Assembly: GCA_029260165.1 (NCBI GenBank)
Contig: JAJDDT010000027.1
Coordinates: 1 to 57,355, forward strand
Length of the DNA: 57,355 bases
Source of the DNA: Phycisphaerae bacterium
GTDB lineage: Bacteria; Planctomycetota; Phycisphaerae; UBA1845
Reading direction: 5' to 3'
Below are positions 25,545 through 35,238 of this stretch, piece by piece; the first letter of the stretch is position 1, and every line of letters begins with the position of its first letter. The notes below the pieces were generated by a model, which saw nothing but the letters and a program-made list of their open reading frames with translations, had not been told where the DNA came from and made no database searches. A program made the translations under genes and the position numbers.

Positions 25545-25748
25545 GAAACAAACTCCATGGACCATAACGGGTCCGGCAACAACATCGGCTCGTTTCGCGT
25601 TGCAATTCCAGCCGTTCTATTCGTGCGTTTTCCCCGCGGGGAGTGTACCGCGCGGCGATGTTTGATCCAAGGATGTATTTGGGTGGGCAGTCGGACTTCC
25701 GGCAAACCAGTGCTTCATGGCAGATAGTTCGCTGCATCACCAGCGCAA

Positions 25749-25830
25749 GGGTGGCCCACCTCTTTAGAGGTGGGGGACTCGATTGCTGGTTTGGATTCGA
25801 CTCCCCCACGGCTGAAGCCATGGGCCACCC
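25749..25830. repeat. REPIN-like double-hairpin element
   Basis: Two palindromes lie in inverted orientation. The left is CCCACCTC-TTTA-GAGGTGGG (25755-25774). The right is CCCACGGC-TGAA-GCCATGGG (25805-25824), with one C.A mismatch. Outer arms GGGTGGCC (25749-25756) and GGCCACCC (25823-25830) are perfect complements, and inner GGGGGACTCGA / TTCGACTCCCC nearly so. The element lies just downstream of atpC, where it could act as a terminator or RNA stabiliser. The form matches REP doublets (REPINs) mobilised by REP-associated transposases, none of which is seen here. Confidence 0.7.
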
Positions 25831-25857
25831 AACCATCCAACGACGAGTAACGAAGCA

Positions 25858-26256
25858 CTAAGCTGAGATGGCCCGAATCCGGGCGCGGGCGCGCTCGACG
25901 GCGCGGAACCTGGCGTTGACCTGCTCGTCGTTACCGGATGGCAGGATGAGGGCATCGTCGAGTTCCTTTCTCGCTTCGTCGGGTTTGATATTGCTGATCG
26001 GTTCGGCTCGATCGGTCAGGATGGTCAATCGGTTGTCGAGCATCTGAGCGAAACCGGATTCGACAAAAAAGCTCTGCGTTCCCAAGGCGGAATCGACCTT
26101 CAGCGCGCCAAACCCGAGCTTGCACAACATCGGGGCGCGATGGTTCATGATACCGACGAGACCATCGTGTGCGGGCAGGACGACCGAGGTGGCTTCGCAG
26201 TCGAGCACGTTCAGCTCGGGCGTGATCACATTGCAGTGCAGGGCGGTGTCAGCCAT
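25858..26256 (-). CDS. atpC: ATP synthase F1 epsilon subunit
   Basis: A 132-residue epsilon subunit of the F1 central stalk, coupling rotation to catalysis and able to inhibit ATP hydrolysis. The N-terminal beta barrel is evident in HCNVITPELNVLDCEATSVV and LPAHDGLVGIMNHRAPML. The C-terminal helical hairpin is shorter and more polar (EARKELDDALILPSGNDEQV, then RFRAVERARARIRAIS). The ATG 5 nt after the atpD stop is used; the longer open frame overlaps atpD and is Arg-rich. It is the last gene of the operon. A REPIN-like element follows within 30 bp. Confidence 0.94.
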   Translation of the reverse strand: MADTALHCNVITPELNVLDCEATSVVLPAHDGLVGIMNHRAPMLCKLGFGALKVDSALGTQSFFVESGFAQMLDNRLTILTDRAEPISNIKPDEARKELDDALILPSGNDEQVNARFRAVERARARIRAISA

Positions 26257-26261
26257 GGAGG

Positions 26262-28636
<2,375 letters not shown>

Positions 28637-28653
28637 CGCTGGTTACCCACCCA

Positions 28654-30306
28654 CTACACCGAGAAGCGGTCCCTGAATTCGCCGAGTGATTTCCTGAGTT
28701 TCTCCGCCAGCTCGTCACTGAGCGCGCCGGTCTCGTCGAGTTCGGTCACAAGCTCGGGATGGTGATCGTTCACATGCTGCAACATGCCCTTTTCAAAGTC
28801 AGCCACCTTGTCGAGCGGCACCTCGTCAAGGATGCCCTGCGTGCCCGCGAAGATACTGATGACCTGGTTGTTGATGTTGGATGGCTGAAACTGCGGCTGC
28901 TTGAGCAATTCAACCATCACACGACCACGATCCAACTGACGTTGTGTGGCTGCGTCGAGATCCGTACCCAACTGTGCAAACGCCTCCAACTCACGAAACG
29001 CAGCAAGGTCCAGCCGCAACGAACCGGAAATCTTCTTCATGCCCTTTCGCTGGGCGTTGCCACCCACACGAGACACGCTGATACCCACATTCACCGCAGG
29101 TCGAACACCGGCGAAGAACAGGTCAGGCTCCAGATAAATCTGCCCGTCGGTAATACTGATCACATTCGTCGGAATGTAGGCGGAAACCTCGCCCTCGAGC
29201 GTCTCGATGATCGGCAACGCAGTCAGCGAACCACCACTGGTCGGATCAACCCGAATCTCATGCCCGTCGCCAAGCTTTTTCGCAGCTTCCTTAGCCTCCT
29301 CGACACCGGGAACTCCCGTGTAGTCCTTGCCGTCGACACCCGCCCTGGTGTCAGCCGGAGCACCAGCTTTCACCACAATGCGTCGCTCAGCCAACTTGCA
29401 CGAGCGTTCAAGCAACCGACTGTGGATGTAGAACACGTCACCCGGATAGGCTTCCCGACCCGGCGGACGACGCAAAAGCAACGACATCTGTCGGTAGGCA
29501 GCCGCTTGTTTGGAAAGGTCATCGTAGACGCAAAGCGTGTGACCGCCCTTTTCGTACATGAAGTATTCCGCCATTGCGCACCCGGCGTAGGGCGCGATAA
29601 ACTGCAATGGCGCGGGCATCGAACTCGACGCAGTGACGACGATGGTGTAATCCATCGCACCATGCTCGCGAAGCAATTCCACGACGGTTGCGACCGTCGA
29701 CTCCTTCTGCCCGATCGCGACGTACACGCAGATAACGCCGCTGTCCTTTTGGTTGACGATGGTGTCCAGCGCGATGGCGGTTTTGCCGGTCTTGCGGTCA
29801 CCGATAATCAACTCACGCTGACCACGGCCGATCGGAATCATGCTGTCGATCGCCTTGATGCCCGTTTGCAGTGGTTGCTTGACGGGCTGACGACCGGCGA
29901 TTCCCGGTGCGATGATCTCCAGCGGACGTGTCGCCTTGGTGTCGATTTCTCCGCGACCGTCCAAAGGACGACCCAGCGGATCAACCACGCGACCGACCAT
30001 CGCCTCACCCACCGGAATACTCAAAAGCCTGCCCGTTCGCTTGACCTCGTCGCCTTCCTTGATTCCGAGATAATCACCGAGAATCGCAGCCCCGACCGAA
30101 TTCTCCTCAAGGTTGAGCACCTGGCCTAGCTGACCATTCGAGAATTCGATCAATTCCGAGGCGAAGGCATTTCGCAGCCCATGAATTCGGGCGATTCCGT
30201 CACCGACCGCGATCACGCGACCAATTTCCGAAACGTCCACATCACTGCGATAATTCCTGATCTCGTCCTCAATGACGCTCGTGATTTCATCAACGTTGAA
30301 TTTCAT
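28654..30306 (-). CDS. atpA: ATP synthase F1 alpha subunit
   Basis: A 550-residue non-catalytic nucleotide-binding subunit. Walker A is GDRKTGKTA and the arginine-finger region lies in [18 protein letters not shown] with [13 protein letters not shown] after it. The start at [16 protein letters not shown] matches the family N-terminus. The subunit is ~40 residues longer than the usual ~510. The extra length lies between HSRLLERS and GGSLTALP, where a charged insertion (including [19 protein letters not shown]) replaces the usual ~20-residue loop by ~56. The gene lies 20 nt after atpH. Confidence 0.95.
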   Translation of the reverse strand: MKFNVDEITSVIEDEIRNYRSDVDVSEIGRVIAVGDGIARIHGLRNAFASELIEFSNGQLGQVLNLEENSVGAAILGDYLGIKEGDEVKRTGRLLSIPVGEAMVGRVVDPLGRPLDGRGEIDTKATRPLEIIAPGIAGRQPVKQPLQTGIKAIDSMIPIGRGQRELIIGDRKTGKTAIALDTIVNQKDSGVICVYVAIGQKESTVATVVELLREHGAMDYTIVVTASSSMPAPLQFIAPYAGCAMAEYFMYEKGGHTLCVYDDLSKQAAAYRQMSLLLRRPPGREAYPGDVFYIHSRLLERSCKLAERRIVVKAGAPADTRAGVDGKDYTGVPGVEEAKEAAKKLGDGHEIRVDPTSGGSLTALPIIETLEGEVSAYIPTNVISITDGQIYLEPDLFFAGVRPAVNVGISVSRVGGNAQRKGMKKISGSLRLDLAAFRELEAFAQLGTDLDAATQRQLDRGRVMVELLKQPQFQPSNINNQVISIFAGTQGILDEVPLDKVADFEKGMLQHVNDHHPELVTELDETGALSDELAEKLRKSLGEFRDRFSV

Positions 30307-30326
30307 GCGTGCATCCTGTTGAGAGG

Positions 30327-30926
30327 CTAACCCTCTTGAAAAAAGCGCCGCCCACCCTGCAACTCGCGGGTCGCTCGCGCCAGCAAGCTTTCCTGATACT
30401 TCTTCAAACGACTGGCCACACAAAAATCAATCTTCCTGTCGCCAATACGCAAGACCATCCCACCGATCAACTGCTCGTCAACAGACTCCGTGAGCACCGG
30501 GTCAGCCCCGGTATACGATTTCAATGTGTCGATCAACGACGCACGCGCATCTTCCGAGAGTGGTGTCGCCGTCGTGACCGTCGCTTTCACGCGGTTCTGC
30601 GCTGCCTCCAGCAACAGTCGATACTGCTCGCGAACCTGCTCGAGCAACACAAGACGTCCCTTGTGATTCAAAACCTGCACAAAATCCGTCAACAGGTCAC
30701 TCGCCTTACCACGCAACGCGCTTTCGATCGTCGATCGGCGACGCTCCACGTCCACACTGCTCGAGACCAGATAGTGCTCGAACGCGGGCATGTGGTTCAC
30801 ATAGTCGACAAGATCGCGAAGCTCCGCGAACGTCTCCTCGCGATCGGCCTCGGTGGGCGACAGGCAAAACAACGCCTTCGCGTAAACCGCAGCAATCGCA
30901 ATTCCGATGTCATCAACCGGGTTCAT
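30327..30926 (-). CDS. atpH: ATP synthase F1 delta subunit
   Basis: A 199-residue peripheral-stalk subunit (OSCP-like). The N-terminal helical bundle is visible ([26 protein letters not shown]). The C-terminal part has [20 protein letters not shown] and [19 protein letters not shown], the conserved G-G-x-x-I/L-R-I-G-D motif of delta subunits. The ATG at 30926 is preceded by GAAGAG; a TTG two codons upstream is an alternative. It lies 66 nt after atpF. Confidence 0.93.
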   Translation of the reverse strand: MNPVDDIGIAIAAVYAKALFCLSPTEADREETFAELRDLVDYVNHMPAFEHYLVSSSVDVERRRSTIESALRGKASDLLTDFVQVLNHKGRLVLLEQVREQYRLLLEAAQNRVKATVTTATPLSEDARASLIDTLKSYTGADPVLTESVDEQLIGGMVLRIGDRKIDFCVASRLKKYQESLLARATRELQGGRRFFQEG

Positions 30927-30992
30927 AAACAACTCTTCACTGACAAGGGCAACTGAACGAACCGAAACAGCGGCGCGATCGAATTCCCAAAT

Positions 30993-31652
30993 CTAGTTGT
31001 TGTTGGCTGACTCCAGCGAGCCAAGCCTCTTGATTGAATCCGCGACCAGTTTCTCGTGGTCCGCCGGACTCAGTTCCTTCTCGATAATCCTGCCTGCAAC
31101 ATTCGTCGCCAAGCGGGCCGTCAGGTCGTACAAACCCTTGATCGCCGTGTCGCGTGCAATCTCGATGTCACGCAAGGCACGCTCTTTCATCGCGTCCTGT
31201 TCCTCGCGTGTTTTCTGCTGCTCTTTGGCCCTGACCACCTCGGCATCGCGACGACCTTCTTCAATAATCGCAGCCGCCTCTTCCTTCGCCTTCTGAACCT
31301 GCTCGGTGTATTGCCTAAGCAGTTCAGCCGCATCCTCACGTTCCTTGCGAGCACTGGCCAGCGAGTCCGTGATGAATTCCTCGCGCTTGACGAGAATCTG
31401 CTGAACCGGTTTCCACGCAGCTCCGCGGAGAATCGCCAATAGAAGGACGAAAACAATGATCGTCCAGATGATGGCCACATAATCGACATCCATCGTATCA
31501 ATATTGGGGCCATGACCACTGTGGTTGGCGTTGGTATCGTGCGCGGAAGTTTCCTGCTGCGCACCATCATGACCACCCGACTCAGCCATAACGAACTGAG
31601 TCGGAGATACAAAAAGACTGAGCGCAAGAATCGCGAACAAAACGCGTTTCAT
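30993..31652 (-). CDS. atpF: ATP synthase F0 b subunit with signal peptide and His-rich N-terminus
   Basis: A 219-residue peripheral-stalk subunit. The ATG has AAGGA 9 nt upstream. Unlike the E. coli b subunit it begins with a typical signal peptide (MKRVLFAILALSLFVSPTQF, cleavage likely near VMA) and a ~30-residue His/Asp/Asn segment (His 28, 38, 44, 47). The usual membrane helix follows (VAIIWTIIVFVLLLAILRG) and then the long charged coiled coil (FITDSLASARKEREDAAELL to the C-terminus). The periplasmic N-terminal extension is unusual for classical b subunits and may be common in this lineage. It lies 49 nt after atpE. Confidence 0.93.
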   Translation of the reverse strand: MKRVLFAILALSLFVSPTQFVMAESGGHDGAQQETSAHDTNANHSGHGPNIDTMDVDYVAIIWTIIVFVLLLAILRGAAWKPVQQILVKREEFITDSLASARKEREDAAELLRQYTEQVQKAKEEAAAIIEEGRRDAEVVRAKEQQKTREEQDAMKERALRDIEIARDTAIKGLYDLTARLATNVAGRIIEKELSPADHEKLVADSIKRLGSLESANNN

Positions 31653-31701
31653 GAGAAAGTTCCTTTGTCCATCGAATTCGACGGGCCGGCAATATCGAAA
31701 A

Positions 31702-31983
31702 CTAGCCAGTTGCTGCGACTTCAAAGAACTTACCAAAAGCCGTGCACTTAATCAGCGCGAAGAATGCAACACCCTCAATCAGAGCGGCAGCCAGGAGCAT
31801 CGACGTAAAGATACGACCACCTGCCTCTGGCTGACGAGCGATCCCATCGACGGCATTTCCAGCCAGGTGACCAATACCCTTGGCTGCACCGATAACGGTA
31901 AGACCGACACCCAAAGCGGCTCCAAACGCCGCCAAGCCCTTGTCGCCAAAAAGCATGGTTGCTTCGGCAATCAAATTCATCAT
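31702..31983 (-). CDS. atpE: ATP synthase F0 c subunit (proteolipid)
   Basis: A 93-residue double-helix membrane proteolipid that forms the rotor ring. AAGGAG sits 7 nt before the first of two consecutive ATGs. The polar loop is GIARQPEAGGRI, matching R-Q-P. The ion-carrying Glu lies in LLAAALIEGVAFFALI. The residue after the Glu is Gly and no Gln is seen at the Na+-site position, so proton coupling is more likely than Na+. This is inferred from motif only. It is flanked by atpB and atpF in the standard order. Confidence 0.95.
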   Translation of the reverse strand: MMNLIAEATMLFGDKGLAAFGAALGVGLTVIGAAKGIGHLAGNAVDGIARQPEAGGRIFTSMLLAAALIEGVAFFALIKCTAFGKFFEVAATG

Positions 31984-32073
31984 CGAAAAGCTCCTTACGC
32001 TACCTTGTAACCCATGAACATTCTTGTTCGTCGTTTACGTGTCAATTTTGTCGCATGACCAAATGTCACGCGA

Positions 32074-33153
32074 TCAGTGCTCCGGATTCGCGGCCATGTT
32101 GATGAACATGGTCGACAAAAACATAAAAATAAACGCCTGCAAAAAGGCGACAAACAATTCAAGACAACTTATCGCCGTGCAACCGATCGCGATTGTCAAC
32201 CCTGTGCCCAGATACGCGGCACTGAATCCCTCCCACGCCGGAATCAGGAATAACAGACTCGCCAGGACAGTGTGGCCTGCGAGCATGTTCGCAAAAAGTC
32301 GCATGCACAGTGCGAATGGCTTGACTATCGCTCCGATCAACTCCAAGACAAACAAACCTGCCCACATCGGAACGTCAACGATGGTCATGATGAATTTCAT
32401 ACCAGCTGAAGCACCCGGACCAGCTGCGAATACATGTGGGGCAAAGTTCCAGATGTAGAGAAGCGGAGCCAGGACGAATGCCGTACCTGCCGATTTCTTC
32501 GCCACACGCGCGGAATGGTCGTCATGGTCCTCGTCGTGATGATGACCGTGATTTCCGGAGACCAGATCTTCAAAAACCTGCTTCACACCGGCAATGTGGA
32601 ACATCCCAAACGCACAAAGCGCCAAACCACCCGTGACGTTCAAATTCCCTGTTGCGGTGCCAGCCATATGCTTGACCCCGACAAGCGAGAGCATCGCGTC
32701 CAATGGAATCATGCCAAGCAGGTTGTTAATCAGAATGTAAAAGAAGGCTGTCCAGAGGAACGGCATGTATCGATCGACCTGATCGCCGAGCACCGGCTTG
32801 ACAACACCTGTCCGCAGTGCATCCATCAGCGCTTCAACAAGCCCGGTGAAACCACGAGGCACTGATTCATCTACAGGCACGCCCGCGAGTTGCGTCGCAT
32901 ACCGACGCCCCATCGGAACGAAAATGGCCAATGTCACCGCAGCCGCGACGAGCGTCATCAAAAGGTGATTCGTGAAATAGAAGGTGTAGGGTGGCTTACC
33001 CATCCCCAGATCCAGCAGCCAGCCAATCACGGGAAGATCGGCACCCCAATCCCACTCAAACAGCTTCGCAATCGCGTGAGGCCTGACGTGGTCCTCCGGA
33101 CTGCCGGCAGCCATGTTCGTGAGGAGCATAAGATGAGTCGCGAGGTTGATCAT
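32074..33153 (-). CDS. atpB: ATP synthase F0 a subunit with a His/Asp-rich loop
   Basis: A ~359-residue polytopic subunit forming the proton half-channels with the c ring. The essential Arg lies in KPFALCMRLFANMLAGH. The C-terminal helices (LELFVAFLQAFIFMFLSTMF) are standard. Between hydrophobic segments is a hydrophilic loop with GNHGHHHDEDHDDHS: six His and five acidic residues in ~13, absent from classical subunits and possibly metal binding. The start is uncertain: ATG 33153 leaves 4 nt to the upstream gene, while ATG 33177 would overlap it by 20 nt. Neither has a strong ribosome binding site. Confidence 0.93.
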   Translation of the reverse strand: MINLATHLMLLTNMAAGSPEDHVRPHAIAKLFEWDWGADLPVIGWLLDLGMGKPPYTFYFTNHLLMTLVAAAVTLAIFVPMGRRYATQLAGVPVDESVPRGFTGLVEALMDALRTGVVKPVLGDQVDRYMPFLWTAFFYILINNLLGMIPLDAMLSLVGVKHMAGTATGNLNVTGGLALCAFGMFHIAGVKQVFEDLVSGNHGHHHDEDHDDHSARVAKKSAGTAFVLAPLLYIWNFAPHVFAAGPGASAGMKFIMTIVDVPMWAGLFVLELIGAIVKPFALCMRLFANMLAGHTVLASLLFLIPAWEGFSAAYLGTGLTIAIGCTAISCLELFVAFLQAFIFMFLSTMFINMAANPEH

Positions 33154-33157
33154 CTGT

Positions 33158-33580
33158 TCAGGAAGCCCCCGCCCCATGCCAATGTCGCGATGCCGTTTTC
33201 CAGGTAATTCCGGTCTCGATGACCAGCAACGTCAGATAACACACCGACATGGCGTTAAGATACGCACCCTGTGGCGGATCAAAAACGCGATACGCCAACC
33301 ACCCCGCCGCACCCGTCAGCAACATCCGCGCAACCATCGAACCCATCCCCGCCTCGACAAGCCAACTCGGATTCGCAGGGATCAGGAGCAGCGGAATTGC
33401 AACCGCCGGGATCGCCGCACCGAGGCAGACAACCGCAGCCACAATCACCGCCCGACCATTTTCAGGCCCGAACAACTGAGGCGCCGTCGAAACGATTCCG
33501 AGAATCGCGAGACCAGCCAGAGCAATGAGGATAATCAGGGTTCGCACGGACGATTTTACCGCTATTTGAACAGATGCCAC
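33158..33580 (-). CDS. AtpI-like four-helix membrane protein of the ATP synthase operon
   Basis: A 140-residue hydrophobic protein with about four membrane segments (LIILIALAGLAILGIV, VIVAAVVCLGAAIPAVAIPL, a Gly/Met-rich third and a fourth near YLTLLVIETG). Position and topology match the AtpI-type proteins that open many F-ATPase operons and assist c-ring assembly. Sequence identity to that family is not obvious. The GTG start overlaps the upstream gene by 19 nt, suggesting translational coupling. No Shine-Dalgarno is visible. Confidence 0.75.
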   Translation of the reverse strand: MASVQIAVKSSVRTLIILIALAGLAILGIVSTAPQLFGPENGRAVIVAAVVCLGAAIPAVAIPLLLIPANPSWLVEAGMGSMVARMLLTGAAGWLAYRVFDPPQGAYLNAMSVCYLTLLVIETGITWKTASRHWHGAGAS

Positions 33581-33813
33581 GTTTCACGAAGAAAGCGATA
33601 AATCCACGCGACCAGGCCTAAAAGCAGGCCCCACAACAGGTAACGGCCATCGGTTCCATATCGCTCATCCAACCACCAACCGCCGTAACCAAGAGCACCG
33701 ATGTATCCGATGAACTCAAACGCCAGTTGGCTGAGTCGTGCCCACTCTTTTTGCTCACGATCATCATCCTTCGAGGATTGGTTTCGCTCGGGATGTTCCG
33801 GTGAGTCCGACAT
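33562..33813 (-). CDS. AtpZ/AtpI-family protein
   Basis: An 83-residue protein with a hydrophilic N-terminus (SPEHPERNQSSKDDDREQKE), then two membrane helices. The LAFEFIGYIGALGYGGWWLD, ERYGTDGRYLLWGL and GLVAWIYRFL segments match the AtpZ (ATPase gene 1) pattern, with the G-x-x-x-G-x-x-x-D motif between helices. AtpZ proteins work with AtpI in c-ring assembly and Mg/Ca transport. It is the first gene of the operon, 75 nt from the predicted transcription start. The ATG 33813 is used; TTG 33840 would add nine residues. Confidence 0.85.
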   Translation of the reverse strand: MSDSPEHPERNQSSKDDDREQKEWARLSQLAFEFIGYIGALGYGGWWLDERYGTDGRYLLWGLLLGLVAWIYRFLRETWHLFK

Positions 33814-33894
33814 TGTGCCAAATGGTACAATGTTGTCCAAAAAAAACGAGTGCGACCCGCAAAATCCAACCGCGCCAATGCAGTCGGGACCGGG

Positions 33895-33923
33895 ACAATA
33901 GCGATACGCTCCAACAGAGTCAA
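33895..33923 (-). promoter_or_regulatory. Sigma-70-like promoter of the ATP synthase operon
   Basis: On the minus strand, TTGACT (33918-33923) is followed by a 17-nt spacer and TATTGT (33895-33900). The -35 matches 5 of 6 and the -10 matches 4 of 6 of the consensus, at ideal spacing. It lies ~80 bp before the AtpZ-like start, in the 252-bp divergent gap shared with asd. Confidence 0.6.
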
Positions 33924-34052
33924 GGGACCCAAACCCACGGTTGGTCAGAAATCTGGAATTCGCATAAGATGACAGAATCAGGCCATGACGAACAGGTGTT
34001 TTGTGCCGACAAACGGGGATGTTACGGGTTTCGATCGACCGGTTTTCGAGTG

Positions 34053-34058
34053 AAGGAG
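34053..34058 (+). promoter_or_regulatory. Ribosome binding site deciding the asd start
   Basis: AAGGAG (34053-34058) is 7 nt before GTG 34066 and only 1 nt before GTG 34060. The spacing selects the second GTG, which begins directly at the first strand of the Rossmann fold. Confidence 0.7.
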
Positions 34059-34065
34059 TGTGACG

Positions 34066-35082
34066 GTGAGGTTCGCCATTGCGGGTGCCACGGGTGCGGT
34101 GGGTGAGGAATTTCTGTCGATTTTCGCAGGACGCGGAATTGAAGCGAGCCAGCTTCGATTGCTCGCGTCCGCGAGGTCAGCCGGGAGGAAAATCAGCTAT
34201 CGCGACACCGAACTGACGGTCGAGGAATTGACCGCAGGCAGTTTCGACGGAATCGATGTCGCATTTTTCTCCGCCGGCGGGGGGCGAAGCAGGGAATTCG
34301 CCAAACACGCCGTCACCGCCGGCGCAGTCGTGATCGATAATTCGTCCGCGTTTCGCATGGACCCTGACGTTCCATTGGTCGTTCCCGAGGTCAATCCCGA
34401 CGACGTTTTCACGCACAGGGGAATCATCGCCAATCCGAATTGCTCGACGATCATCATGTTGATGGCCGTCGCGCCGATTTATCGGACGTTCGGTGTCGAA
34501 CGAATGGTCGTCAGCACCTATCAGGCGTCGAGCGGCGCGGGGCGTCAAGCGATGCTGGAACTGGAACAGCAATCACGAGACATTCTCGACGGTAAGTCCA
34601 TTACGCCCAAGATATTACCGCACCAGGCCGCGTTCAATATCTTCAATCACAACAGCGCAATCGACGAAACAGGATACAACGAGGAAGAGCGCAAAATGGT
34701 CAGCGAATCGCGTAAGATTCTACATGACAATGACTTGCGCATCACCGCTACCTGTGTTCGCGTCCCCGTGCCTCGTGCCCATAGCGAGGCGATCAATCTG
34801 ACGCTTGACAAATCCGCCACGGCTGACGAGGTTCGGGCCGTTCTGGACTCCGCCGCCGGTGTTCGCGTGGTTGATGATCGCGAGCGGAGTTATTTCCCCA
34901 TGCCGATTGAAGCCAGCGGGATCGACGAGATGCTCGTCGGACGTATTCGGCAGGACCTCAGCCAACCGGACGGTCGCGGGATCGATCTGTTCGTCAGCGG
35001 CGATCAGCTTCGCAAGGGAGCCGCACTCAACGCCGTTCAAATTGCCGATGTCCTGGCAAAAAGCTCAATCGGGTCAAAATAG
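34066..35082 (+). CDS. asd: Aspartate-semialdehyde dehydrogenase
   Basis: A 338-residue cytoplasmic enzyme that reduces beta-aspartyl phosphate to aspartate semialdehyde with NADPH, feeding lysine, diaminopimelate, threonine and methionine synthesis. The NADP-binding loop GATGAVGEE is at the N-terminus. The catalytic Cys is in NPNCSTI. The active-site region also shows YQASSGAGRQAM and VRVPVPRAHSEA with its catalytic His. The enzyme would supply meso-diaminopimelate for the peptidoglycan made by the PBP2-RodA genes downstream. It diverges from the ATP synthase operon. Confidence 0.96.
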   Translation: MRFAIAGATGAVGEEFLSIFAGRGIEASQLRLLASARSAGRKISYRDTELTVEELTAGSFDGIDVAFFSAGGGRSREFAKHAVTAGAVVIDNSSAFRMDPDVPLVVPEVNPDDVFTHRGIIANPNCSTIIMLMAVAPIYRTFGVERMVVSTYQASSGAGRQAMLELEQQSRDILDGKSITPKILPHQAAFNIFNHNSAIDETGYNEEERKMVSESRKILHDNDLRITATCVRVPVPRAHSEAINLTLDKSATADEVRAVLDSAAGVRVVDDRERSYFPMPIEASGIDEMLVGRIRQDLSQPDGRGIDLFVSGDQLRKGAALNAVQIADVLAKSSIGSK

Positions 35083-35238
35083 GCTCGAACTGCTCCAAAA
35101 ACGGGTGACACAGGCCGTACGCATCAGGTATGCTCCTGGTTGGGGCGTATGAAGACGGCGGGGCTTGGGTCTCACTCCATGGGGTGAGGTTCGTGGTCCG
35201 TGACTGGTGAGCCACGGGGTTATTTCGGAGCGAAAAAC

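Noticed and set aside
28759-30129. A 456-codon open frame antisense to atpA
   Set aside because: atpA is unmistakable on the other strand; this frame is Arg/Thr/His-rich and matches no family I recognise.
33941-33970. A possible asd promoter TTGGTC-N18-TAAGAT
   Set aside because: The match is about 3 of 6 and 4 of 6 with long spacing, too weak to annotate.
35171-35188. A CTCACTCC/GGGGTGAG hairpin after asd
   Set aside because: The stem is good but the loop is tiny and no T tract follows, so a terminator could not be supported.
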